A DNA stretch of 31,991 nucleotides from JAVKSL01 sp039583695 (GTDB lineage Bacteria > Actinomycetota > Acidimicrobiia > Acidimicrobiales > JAJPHD01). Where the stretch lies: positions 1 to 31,991 of the forward strand of contig JAVKSL010000028.1 in assembly GCA_039583695.1 (NCBI GenBank), in the 5' to 3' direction. The position numbers were made by a program, and so were the translations under genes. Numbering within the stretch: the stretch's first letter is position 1; each line of letters opens with the position of its first letter. Shown here in pieces: positions 8,083 to 14,909 of this stretch. A model generated the notes under the pieces. The model was not told where the DNA came from. It did not search any database and saw nothing but the letters and a program-made list of their open reading frames with translations.

Positions 8083-8448
8083 TCAGGCGTCGATCGCGGC
8101 GCGCAGGGCGGCCAAGCGGCCGCGGTCGAGCGAGTACCACACCCACTTGGTCCGCCGTTCGCCGTGTACCAGGCCGGCTTCGCTCAGGACCTTGAGGTGA
8201 TGGGAGATGGTGGGCTGGCTCCTGCCGAGTGGGCCGACGAAATCGCAAACGCACACCCCACCACCAGGCGCGGCGGCAAGGATGCTCAGCAACCTCAGGC
8301 GGACCGGGTCGGCGAGGGCAGTGAATCCCTGTGCCAGCTCGGCTGCCTCGACGGCGTCCAGCGGCGACGCCAGCACCGATGGGCAGCACTCCTCCGTCGC
8401 CGATACTGTTATCGGCCTCTCCTCTACCACGGCTCCAGCACCAGCCAT
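8083..8448 (-). CDS. arsR: ArsR-family arsenic-responsive repressor
   Basis: The 121-residue winged-helix repressor has the family core FTALADPVRLRLLSIL at residues 42-57 and the recognition helix SQPTISHHLKVLSEAGLV at 77-94. Possible As(III)-binding thiols are Cys66 and Cys68 in GVCVCD, plus the Cys21-Cys22 pair near the N-terminus. Arsenite binding would release it from DNA. AGGAGGG lies six bases upstream of the ATG at 8448. An in-frame ATG at 8481 would add 11 residues but falls inside the operator and has no Shine-Dalgarno. It is divergent from acr3-arsC and ends 12 bases from the end of typA. Confidence 0.93.
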   Translation of the reverse strand: MAGAGAVVEERPITVSATEECCPSVLASPLDAVEAAELAQGFTALADPVRLRLLSILAAAPGGGVCVCDFVGPLGRSQPTISHHLKVLSEAGLVHGERRTKWVWYSLDRGRLAALRAAIDA

Positions 8449-8461
8449 TAGAGTCCCTCCT

Positions 8462-8504
8462 ATCGACAGTTGTCGATGCATCGACTATACTCGACGTATC
8501 GACA
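8462..8504. promoter_or_regulatory. ars divergent promoter and ArsR operator array
   Basis: Toward acr3 the promoter is TCGACA (8463-8468), 17 bases, then TATACT (8486-8491). Toward arsR an overlapping TATAGT (8484-8489) can serve as -10. ATCGAC(A/T) occurs at 8462, 8480 and 8498, exactly 18 bases apart. ATCGACA-GT-TGTCGAT (8462-8477) and GTCGATGCATCGAC (8472-8485) are perfect inverted repeats, the second filling the end of the spacer. Bound ArsR would occlude both promoters. Confidence 0.8.
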
Positions 8505-8531
8505 CCTATTTACTTTACTAGGAGGTCCCAC

Positions 8532-8576
8532 GTGTACCGAGGCCAGGGCAGTCCCAGCCCGAGGCCAGCCCGGTGA
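8532..8576 (+). CDS. 14-residue leader ORF coupled to acr3
   Basis: A GTG six bases after a perfect AGGAGG (8520-8525) opens a frame encoding MYRGQGSPSPRPAR. Its TGA overlaps the acr3 GTG as GTGA. The acr3 start itself has no good ribosome-binding site, so ribosomes probably load on the mini-ORF and reinitiate. The peptide is Arg/Pro-rich and resembles nothing I know. Similar arrangements precede zwf and the O-methyltransferase. Confidence 0.65.
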   Translation: MYRGQGSPSPRPAR

Positions 8577-9703
8577 GTGACATCGCCAGCGAGCGTCCGA
8601 CCAGGGATGACGACCCTGAGGCTCCTGTGATCGCCCGCCTTTCGCTCCTCGACCGCTTCCTGCCCGTGTGGATCATCGCGGCCATGGCCCTGGGTATCGG
8701 TCTTGGGCGCGCCATCCCGAGCCTGAACACGCACCTCGACACCATCCAGGTCACCTCGGGAACGTCGCTTCCGATCTTCATCGGATTGCTGGTGATGATG
8801 TACCCGGTGCTGGCCAAGGTCCGCTACGGCCAACTCGGCTCAGTTGCCCGTGACCGGCGGATGCTGGTCTCGTCACTGCTCCTCAACTGGGTGATCGGCC
8901 CAGCGGTCATGTTCGCGCTGGCCTGGCTGCTGCTGCCCAACCTGCCTACCTACCGGACCGGGCTCATAATCGTCGGACTGGCCCGCTGCATCGCCATGGT
9001 GCTCATCTGGAACGACCTGTCCTGTGGAGACCGTGAGGCCGCTGCGGTGCTGGTGGCAATCAACTCGCTGTTCCAGATCGTGGCCTTCGCCCTCCTCGGC
9101 TACTTCTACTTGAAGGTGCTACCAAGCTGGCTCGGGCTGTCCACCGTCGGCCTGCACCTGTCGATCGGTCGGATCGCCGAGACCGTGGCGATATTCCTTG
9201 GCATCCCCCTTGTCGCCGGATTCCTCACCCGCACCCTGGCCGAGCGCGCCCGCGGACGGCAGTGGTACGAGACCAAGCTGTTGCCGCGACTCGGTCCCTT
9301 TGCCCTCTACGGCCTGCTGTACACCATCGTCATCCTCTTCGCCCTCCAAGGCCACACCATCACCGGCCATCCCGGTGAAGTGGCCCGCATCGCAGTGCCG
9401 CTGCTCGGCTACTTCGCTGTCATGTGGTTCGGGAGCTTCGCCTGGGGCAAGGCCATCGGATTGTCCTACGAGCGGACAGCAACATTGGCGTTCACCGCCG
9501 CGGGTAACAACTTCGAGCTGGCAATCGCCGTGGCGATCGGCGTGTTCGGCGTGACCAGCGGCGAGGCCCTCGCTGGCGTCGTCGGCCCACTCATCGAGGT
9601 ACCCGTGCTGGTCAGCCTGGTCTACGTGTCTTTGTGGGCACGGCGGCGCTTCTTCCAGAGTCCGGTTGGCGCACTGGCCCAGCCCCAGGAGAATGCCCGA
9701 TGA
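8573..9703 (+). CDS. acr3: arsenite efflux permease ACR3
   Basis: The 376-residue membrane protein has about ten predicted helices. It belongs to the ACR3 branch of the bile/arsenite/riboflavin transporter superfamily and exports arsenite using the proton-motive force. GLARCIAMVLIWNDLSCG contains the conserved Cys139 of the fourth helix, and AAGNNFELAIAVAIG near residue 305 carries the conserved acidic residue. The first 25 residues are charged and cytoplasmic. The GTG start overlaps the stop of the leader ORF, and the stop overlaps the arsC ATG, so all three are probably translated in a coupled manner. Confidence 0.94.
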   Translation: MSDIASERPTRDDDPEAPVIARLSLLDRFLPVWIIAAMALGIGLGRAIPSLNTHLDTIQVTSGTSLPIFIGLLVMMYPVLAKVRYGQLGSVARDRRMLVSSLLLNWVIGPAVMFALAWLLLPNLPTYRTGLIIVGLARCIAMVLIWNDLSCGDREAAAVLVAINSLFQIVAFALLGYFYLKVLPSWLGLSTVGLHLSIGRIAETVAIFLGIPLVAGFLTRTLAERARGRQWYETKLLPRLGPFALYGLLYTIVILFALQGHTITGHPGEVARIAVPLLGYFAVMWFGSFAWGKAIGLSYERTATLAFTAAGNNFELAIAVAIGVFGVTSGEALAGVVGPLIEVPVLVSLVYVSLWARRRFFQSPVGALAQPQENAR

Positions 9704-10107
9704 GCCACAAGCCGGTCGTGCTATTCTTGTGCGTCCACAACGCCGGGCGCAGCCTCGCGGCCCGGGTCCTGCTCGCCCACCATGCCGGGGGCCGGGTGGA
9801 TGTCCGCTCCGCGGGGTCCGAGCCCGCCGATCAGCTCAACCCGTCGGTGGTCGCCGTCCTACGCGAGCGAGGCCTGGACCCCGGCGCCGAGCTTCCCAAG
9901 CCGCTCACCGACGAGACGGCACGAGCCGCCGATGTGGTCGTCACGATGGGATGCGGAGATAAGTGTCCCTACTACCCGGGCAAGCGATACCTTGACTGGG
10001 ATCTCGACGACCCCGCTGGCCAGCCGATCGAAGCCGTCAGGCCAATCGTCGACCAGATCGACCGCCGAGTCCAAGCCCTGCTGGCCGAGCTCATCTCGAA
10101 CCTTTGA
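9700..10107 (+). CDS. arsC: arsenate reductase, low-molecular-weight phosphatase type
   Basis: The 135-residue protein reduces arsenate to arsenite for export by ACR3. The phosphatase loop CVHNAGR gives the catalytic Cys11-X5-Arg17. Cys85 and Cys89 in MGCGDKCP are placed like the redox-relay cysteines of the thioredoxin-coupled class, and DWDLDDPAG supplies the general-acid aspartate. In actinobacteria mycothiol-dependent versions also exist, and sequence alone does not settle the electron donor. The ATG overlaps the acr3 stop (ATGA) with CCAGGAG upstream. Confidence 0.93.
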   Translation: MSHKPVVLFLCVHNAGRSLAARVLLAHHAGGRVDVRSAGSEPADQLNPSVVAVLRERGLDPGAELPKPLTDETARAADVVVTMGCGDKCPYYPGKRYLDWDLDDPAGQPIEAVRPIVDQIDRRVQALLAELISNL

Positions 10108-10142
10108 CGGTCTTCCGGGCGGTGCTCATCGGATATCAGACA

Positions 10143-10232
10143 GCGAGGACAAGCGAGGACAAGCGAGGACAAGCGAGGACAAGCGAGGACAAGCGAGGAC
10201 AAGCGAGGACAAGCGAGGGCAAGCGAGGACAA
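10143..10232. repeat. 10-bp minisatellite, nine units
   Basis: Nine tandem copies of GCGAGGACAA, with a single A-to-G change in the eighth copy, lie between arsC and the carboxyltransferase gene. The array ends 16 bases before the TAGCCT -10 of that gene, so its last copy occupies the -35 position (AGGACA). A frame runs through it from a TTG, but the downstream protein starts well without it. Confidence 0.9.
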
Positions 10233-10248
10233 AGGCCAGACGGGCCGG

Positions 10249-10262
10249 TAGCCTACCCATCA
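10249..10262 (+). promoter_or_regulatory. leaderless -10 of the carboxyltransferase gene
   Basis: TAGCCT (10249-10254) is followed by eight bases and the GTG at 10263. There is no Shine-Dalgarno. The -35 position falls in the last minisatellite unit. Confidence 0.55.
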
Positions 10263-11600
10263 GTGATACCCGGGGCCACCTTGCGCGCTGGAGTGACCGC
10301 AGGGGTCGAGGTCCTCGGTGGGCGGGCCGTCGTCATGGTCAGAGCCGACCGATCCACCGGGACCGAAGCGCTCACCACCAGCGACGGAGACACAATCGCC
10401 GCTGCGGCCCGATCGGCCCTGCAGTCCCGCCTTCCCCTCGTGGTCGTGCTCTCGACCAGCGGCGCTTCGGTAACCGAAGGCGTCGCTGCACTGCAGGCCT
10501 GGGGTGCGGCCGCGAAAGCCCTGGCTGCCTGCTCGGGGAGCGTGCCGGTGTGCATGATCGTCGCCGGACCGGCGCTTGCTGGCCCGGCGCTGCTGCTGGG
10601 ACTGGCCGACATGGTGGTGATGACCACCGAGGCACTGGCCTATCTGTGCGGTCCAGGGATGGTCAGCGCGTTCACCGGCGTGGCAGTGACCCTGGCCGAG
10701 CTGGGGGGCTCAGCAGTACACGCCACCCGGACCGGAGTGGCCGCGCTGGCCGCCTCCGACATCGACGACGCCCTGGCAGCGGTGGGCGAGGTTCTCGCCT
10801 ACCTGCCCTCCCACTGCGACGAGGAGCCGCCCAGGCGGGACCCCGGAACCGACCCCGGCGACCGGCCCACGCCCGAGCTGCGTGACATCCTGCCCGCATC
10901 CGAGCGCGGCTCCTACGACGTGCGCCTGGTCGCAGAGGCGCTGGTGGACCGGGGTGACATCTGCGAGCTGCGAGCCAGCTGGGCACCCCAGCTGGTCACA
11001 GCCCTGGCGCGCATCGACGGCCGCCCCGTGGGCCTGGTAGCCAACCAGCCCCAGTCCCTGGCAGGCACCCTGGACATCGCGGCCGCCCAGAAAGGAGCTC
11101 GGTTCGTCGCCTGGTGCGACGCGTTCAACCTGCCCATCGTGACCCTCGTCGACACCTCGGGATTCCTCCCAGGCAAGGACCTAGAGTGGCGGGGCATGAT
11201 CCGTCACGGCGCCGAGCTGGTCTTCGCCTACGCACGGGCCACCGTGCCGCGCATCTGCGTGATCCTGCGCAAAGCCTACGGAGGCGCATACATCGTCATG
11301 GACAGCGCCGGCGTGGGCAGTGACCTCTGCCTGGCCTGGCCCAGCGCCGAGGTGGCGGTGATGGGCGCGGCACCCGCCGTCCAGATCCTCTACCGCCGGG
11401 AGGAGGCCGAGGCCCAGGCCCGCCGGGTCGCCGAGTACCGGGTCGAGCACCTCGCCCCCTGGAAGGTGGCCGAGCGGGGATTGGTGGACACGGTGATCGA
11501 CCCCGCCGAGACCCGAGCAGTGCTGTCCCGGGGACTCGCCACCCTGTCCACCAAGCGCGAGCGCCTGGTGAGCCGCAGACACGACAACTCACCCCTGTGA
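10263..11600 (+). CDS. acyl-CoA carboxylase carboxyltransferase (beta) subunit family
   Basis: The 445-residue protein contains the two crotonase-like halves of a biotin-dependent carboxyltransferase. These enzymes move CO2 from carboxybiotin to acetyl- or propionyl-CoA. The second half is well conserved: FNLPIVTLVDTSGFLPG near residue 285, RKAYGGAYIVM near 340, AWPSAEVAVMGA near 360 and a late APWKVAERGLVDTVIDP. The first half is less typical, and the usual N-terminal stretch of PccB-type subunits is missing, making the protein about 60-70 residues shorter than usual. No biotin carboxylase or biotin carrier gene lies nearby. The GTG at 10263 is chosen for its -10 spacing. A TTG at 10104 would translate the minisatellite and is unlikely. 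Confidence 0.8.
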   Translation: MIPGATLRAGVTAGVEVLGGRAVVMVRADRSTGTEALTTSDGDTIAAAARSALQSRLPLVVVLSTSGASVTEGVAALQAWGAAAKALAACSGSVPVCMIVAGPALAGPALLLGLADMVVMTTEALAYLCGPGMVSAFTGVAVTLAELGGSAVHATRTGVAALAASDIDDALAAVGEVLAYLPSHCDEEPPRRDPGTDPGDRPTPELRDILPASERGSYDVRLVAEALVDRGDICELRASWAPQLVTALARIDGRPVGLVANQPQSLAGTLDIAAAQKGARFVAWCDAFNLPIVTLVDTSGFLPGKDLEWRGMIRHGAELVFAYARATVPRICVILRKAYGGAYIVMDSAGVGSDLCLAWPSAEVAVMGAAPAVQILYRREEAEAQARRVAEYRVEHLAPWKVAERGLVDTVIDPAETRAVLSRGLATLSTKRERLVSRRHDNSPL

Positions 11601-11722
11601 CGCGGGGCCGAGCTTCAAAGAAATATGCCGCCGTGCGACGCGAGACCCGTGCCCAGCGGATCGCCGCGAGGAGGCCCCCCGGGTGCATGGAACCCTTCCA
11701 CCGCACTGAGGGTCTCAAATAC

Positions 11723-12376
11723 ATGACACCAAACCGCGCGCGCAGCCGGCTGGTATTGCTGGTCGGGGTGGCCGCCCTCGGCTTGGCCGCCTGCAACAGC
11801 AGCCCTGCCAAACCGCCATCGACAACGTCGACCACGACGCAGCCCCCCGCCGGCACTCGCGAAACGGCAACCACCACCCCGACCAGCACCACAACGACCA
11901 CTGCGGCCGCGGTTGGCAGCTCCGTCCGAGGCGGTTGCGCCGCATCCCAGCTCAGCGCGAAGCCAGGCCTCTCCAACGGGGCGACCGGGCACATCGGCCA
12001 GGTCGTCACCCTCACCAACACCTCGAAGGTGACCTGCACCCTCGATGGCTACCCCGGCCTGCAGATGCTCAGCGCGTCGAACCAGGTGATCCCCACCACC
12101 GTCCTACGCACCCCCAGCGTGGTGGTCCAGCCCCAGACGCCGACCAAGGTGACGATGCCGCCTGGACAGAGGGCTTCCTTCGTCCTCGGCTACGCCGATC
12201 AGACCGGCTACGGGAACAACGTCTGCCCGACATCGGCGAAGCTCGAGGTCACACCGCCCAACGACTACGGCTACCTGGTGGTCCCAGACAAGGTCTCGGC
12301 GTACGGGCCTTCCCTCGGCCAGTGCGGTGCGATCAACGTCTCGCCGGTCTACCTCGGGACGGGGGCGCAGCCGTGA
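11723..12376 (+). CDS. DUF4232-like secreted lipoprotein
   Basis: The 217-residue protein starts with a lipoprotein signal: basic MTPNRARSRL, a hydrophobic core, then LAAC with the lipidated Cys24. A Thr/Ser/Pro-rich linker (about 25-70) precedes a beta-rich domain with GGCAASQLS, HIGQVVTLTNTSKVTCTLDGYPGLQML and MPPGQRASFVLGYAD, the pattern of DUF4232 proteins of actinobacteria. Four cysteines in the domain suggest two extracytoplasmic disulfides. The function is unknown. An in-frame ATG at 11687 behind GAGGAGG would give a longer signal n-region and is possible. The last 44 bases overlap the convergent brkB gene. Confidence 0.75.
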   Translation: MTPNRARSRLVLLVGVAALGLAACNSSPAKPPSTTSTTTQPPAGTRETATTTPTSTTTTTAAAVGSSVRGGCAASQLSAKPGLSNGATGHIGQVVTLTNTSKVTCTLDGYPGLQMLSASNQVIPTTVLRTPSVVVQPQTPTKVTMPPGQRASFVLGYADQTGYGNNVCPTSAKLEVTPPNDYGYLVVPDKVSAYGPSLGQCGAINVSPVYLGTGAQP

Positions 12377-13349
12377 CCGAATCGGCACGGTCGCTGAAGG
12401 TAACCTCGACCTGCTGGTCCCGATGCCGCTCGGTGGCCCTGGCAATGTCCGCGAACACCTGGTGGTCTGCCGGAGTCAGCGGCTCTTTCTTGGGGGCGAT
12501 GCTCCTCGGGTAGAGCCCCCGGGCCCACACCACGTTGAGTTCGGCGGCGTACATGGTGATCTCGGCTGCCAGGTACAAGAAGGCAATGAGGCCCAGGATC
12601 GAGCCGAAGTAGCCGTAGATCTGGCTGGAGTGCTTGAGCTGATGGGCCACCAGAGCGGTGCCCCCCAGCTGGAGCCCAGCCCAGGCAACCCCTGCCACCA
12701 TGGCTCCCCAGCGCAGGTGGCGGGTAGGAACGCAACTCGGCGTGAGGACCCGGAACGCGGCCACGAACAGGGCCATGTCCACCAGGATCGCCACCAACCC
12801 GGCGCCCGCACGCGAACCCGCCCCGTGACCCGCGAAGGTGGCGAAGCCAGCCAGCACCGTGGTCGCCACGACGTCGAGCAGGAGGAGCACCAAGAACACG
12901 ACGCTACGACCGAGCCGGGGAACGTAGCTCGGCCGGTCGATCACCGGGACGTTCCACACCTGGGCCATGGCGCGCTGGGCCGCCTGGGTGATCCCGAGCG
13001 ATCCCCAGAGCAAGCCGGCCAGGCCGACGATCAGACCCACCACGCTCCCCTCCTTGAGGGCGTGGACCCCGTTGGGGCCGGTCAGCTGGGCTCCGATGAT
13101 CGGGAACTGCCCGATGGCCGAGCCGACCACCTCGTGGGCGAGCGTCGGGGTGAGGACCAAGCCAAGGATGGTGATGAGCACCAGCAGGAGCGGGAACAGC
13201 GACAAGAACCCGTAGTAGGCAACCAGCGCCGCCAGCGAGCCAGCCGAGTCGTCGTTGAACTTCCTTACCACCGCCCACGCAAATGCCAGCGGCGGCGTGC
13301 GCTGCTGGAAGGCGTCAACCTTCTTGACCGTACGCTGGATCGCGTTCAT
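12333..13349 (-). CDS. YihY/BrkB-family inner-membrane protein
   Basis: The 338-residue protein has about six membrane helices. It begins with a short amphipathic region, then DDSAGSLAALVAYYGFLSLFPLLLVLITILG near residues 35-65, the hallmark of this family. It was once misnamed ribonuclease BN, and its function is unresolved, with transport or envelope roles proposed. The charged tail carries PPSRGRPARR. The ATG at 13349 lies nine bases after TAGGCT on the minus strand. That hexamer is half of a palindromic -10 shared with the divergent methionine aminopeptidase gene. Confidence 0.88.
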   Translation of the reverse strand: MNAIQRTVKKVDAFQQRTPPLAFAWAVVRKFNDDSAGSLAALVAYYGFLSLFPLLLVLITILGLVLTPTLAHEVVGSAIGQFPIIGAQLTGPNGVHALKEGSVVGLIVGLAGLLWGSLGITQAAQRAMAQVWNVPVIDRPSYVPRLGRSVVFLVLLLLDVVATTVLAGFATFAGHGAGSRAGAGLVAILVDMALFVAAFRVLTPSCVPTRHLRWGAMVAGVAWAGLQLGGTALVAHQLKHSSQIYGYFGSILGLIAFLYLAAEITMYAAELNVVWARGLYPRSIAPKKEPLTPADHQVFADIARATERHRDQQVEVTFSDRADSVTAAPPSRGRPARR

Positions 13350-13375
13350 TGCCGGGTGAGCCTAGGCTGGCAGCC
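13350..13375. promoter_or_regulatory. shared palindromic -10 of brkB and map
   Basis: AGCCTAGGCT (13359-13368) is a perfect 10-bp palindrome, so TAGGCT reads identically on both strands. It lies seven bases from the map GTG on the plus strand and nine bases from the brkB ATG on the minus strand. Only 26 bases separate the two genes, leaving no room for separate promoters with leaders. Confidence 0.7.
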
Positions 13376-14311
13376 GTGAGCAGATCCGTGACCAAAGCCA
13401 ACGACCCCTGCTGGTGCGGCAGCGGCCGCAAGTACAAGCGCTGCCACCGCGAGGGCGCTTCGCGGGTGCGGCCTGGCCAGATCAGCCCTCGCCGGGCCGT
13501 CCCGGAGCACATAGCGCTCCCCGACTACGCCCTCACCGGCAAGCCCGGTGGCGAGGACGAGGCGCCGGTGAAGACGCCCGAGGTTATCGAGCGGATGCGT
13601 CGAGCAGGGCGGGCGGCGGCGGAGGTGCTCGCGCTGACCGGCGCGGCGGTAGGTGTGGGAGTGACCGGCGACGATCTGGACGCGATCTGCCACGAGGAGT
13701 GCATCCGTCGGGGCGGCTACCCGAGCCCGCTCAACTACAGGGGCTTCCCCAAGTCTGTGTGCACCTCGGTCAACGAGGTGATATGCCATGGTATCCCCGA
13801 CAATCGGCCGCTCGCGGACGGTGACATCGTGAACTTGGACGTGACCATATATCTGGACGGCGTCCACGGCGACACCAACGCCACATTCCTGGTGGGGGAA
13901 GTCGACGAGGAGTCACGCCGCCTGGTCCGGGTGACCCGGGAGTGCCTGGACCTGGGCATCGCCGCGGTCCGCCCGGGCCGGCCGCTATCCGACATCGGCA
14001 AGGCGATCCAGGCCCACGCCGAAGGCCACGGATTCGGTGTGGTCCGCTCCTTCGTGGGACACGGGATCGGTACCGCCTTTCACTCGCCACCCAACGTCTC
14101 GCACTACTACGACCCCAGGGCGTCCACGATCATGGTCCCCAACATGACCTTCACCATCGAGCCAATGATCACCCAGGGCAACTGGCGGCCCCGGATGTGG
14201 GACGACGGTTGGACCGCGGTCACCACCGATGGAAGCCGCAGCGCCCAGTTCGAGCACACCATGGTGGTCACCGAGGACGGCGTCGAGGTGCTGACCACCC
14301 TCGAACCCTGA
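13376..14311 (+). CDS. map: type I methionine aminopeptidase with N-terminal SEC-C zinc motif
   Basis: The 311-residue enzyme removes the initiator methionine from nascent proteins. An N-terminal SEC-C motif, CWCGSGRKYKRCH (about residues 11-23), binds zinc and may help it dock on ribosomes or partners. The catalytic domain follows with NYRGFPKSVCTSVNEVICHGIP, DGDIVNLDVT and GDTNATF (metal-ligand aspartates), GHGIGTAFH (His), TIEPM (Glu) and QFEHT (Glu). The GTG at 13376 is chosen because a TAGGCT -10 lies seven bases upstream. This start gives an N-terminus that leads directly into the SEC-C motif. Confidence 0.93.
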   Translation: MSRSVTKANDPCWCGSGRKYKRCHREGASRVRPGQISPRRAVPEHIALPDYALTGKPGGEDEAPVKTPEVIERMRRAGRAAAEVLALTGAAVGVGVTGDDLDAICHEECIRRGGYPSPLNYRGFPKSVCTSVNEVICHGIPDNRPLADGDIVNLDVTIYLDGVHGDTNATFLVGEVDEESRRLVRVTRECLDLGIAAVRPGRPLSDIGKAIQAHAEGHGFGVVRSFVGHGIGTAFHSPPNVSHYYDPRASTIMVPNMTFTIEPMITQGNWRPRMWDDGWTAVTTDGSRSAQFEHTMVVTEDGVEVLTTLEP

Positions 14312-14338
14312 GCGCCGGGGCCAGACCCGATTCGAGAC

Positions 14339-14354
14339 TCGAGGACGGCCTCGA
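14339..14354 (+). terminator. short hairpin after map
   Basis: TCGAGG (14339-14344) and CCTCGA (14349-14354) form a six-base stem with an ACGG loop, 27 bases after the map stop and followed by CTATCTT. TATCTT (14356-14361) could also be a -10 for the next gene. Confidence 0.35.
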
Positions 14355-14384
14355 CTATCTTCCGGGGCGCCACCCCTACCGAGG

Positions 14385-14840
14385 ATGCCCTTGACCGCCA
14401 TGCTCTCCGACCCAGCGACCCAGGACTCAACCCACCGGCCCCGGCGGGAACGGTTGCGGCGTGCCGTCGGGTTGGTCGTGGTCGGCGCCGCAGTCCCGCT
14501 CGGATTGGCCGCCTGCAGCCCCAGCCCGGCCAATGTTGGGCACGGTCCGCTCGGGATCAGTCAGGCCAACCGCGCCGCGGCGGCGGTCATCACGATCAAC
14601 AACGCCGGCTTCTCACCGCCGGTGACCTATGTTCAGGCGGGCCTCAACATCTTGGTCATCAATGCCAGCGACTCCAGCCACACGGTGACAGCCTTCAATG
14701 GCGCTTTCCGCACCCCGGTGCTGGCCGGGGGCGGGGACGACGCTTCGTTCGTCATCAAGACCCCGGGCACCTACCGCTACTACGACGAGTTCAACCCGGG
14801 CATCCTCCAAGGCGAGATCGTCGTCACCCCGGCGTCCTAG
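14385..14840 (+). CDS. cupredoxin-like lipoprotein with a degenerate copper site
   Basis: The protein is 151 residues from this ATG, or 146 from the in-frame ATG at 14400. A long basic n-region and hydrophobic core lead to LAAC (Cys44), a lipobox. The mature part has the cupredoxin pattern: FSPPVTYVQAGLNILVINASDSSHTV and TPGTYRYYDEFNPGILQGEIVV. His99 of the first copper-ligand motif is present. Where plastocyanin-like proteins have Cys, His and Met in the last loop, this protein has Asp134, Asn137 and Ile140. It therefore probably keeps the fold but not type-1 copper. A relative lies at 19388-19777. Confidence 0.72.
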   Translation: MPLTAMLSDPATQDSTHRPRRERLRRAVGLVVVGAAVPLGLAACSPSPANVGHGPLGISQANRAAAAVITINNAGFSPPVTYVQAGLNILVINASDSSHTVTAFNGAFRTPVLAGGGDDASFVIKTPGTYRYYDEFNPGILQGEIVVTPAS

Positions 14841-14909
14841 GGCAGAGCCAAGCCTAACGCAACGCCGTGCCTCCCACCGCGGGGACCAAAACTGCGCAAA
14901 GATGATGCC

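Noticed and set aside
8449..8481. Longer arsR start at ATG 8481
   Set aside because: The ATG lies in the operator and has no ribosome-binding site, whereas ATG 8448 follows AGGAGGG at six bases.
10143..10232. CRISPR array
   Set aside because: The unit is only 10 bases, contiguous and without spacers, and no cas genes are present.
10104..10262. Extension of the carboxyltransferase through the 10-bp array from a TTG at 10104
   Set aside because: It would translate repeated RTSEDKRGQA units with no family match and no ribosome-binding site. The GTG at 10263 has a -10 at leaderless spacing.
12327..13379. A 350-codon plus-strand frame opposite brkB
   Set aside because: The brkB protein has clear membrane helices and family motifs. 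The antisense frame is hydrophilic low-complexity sequence.
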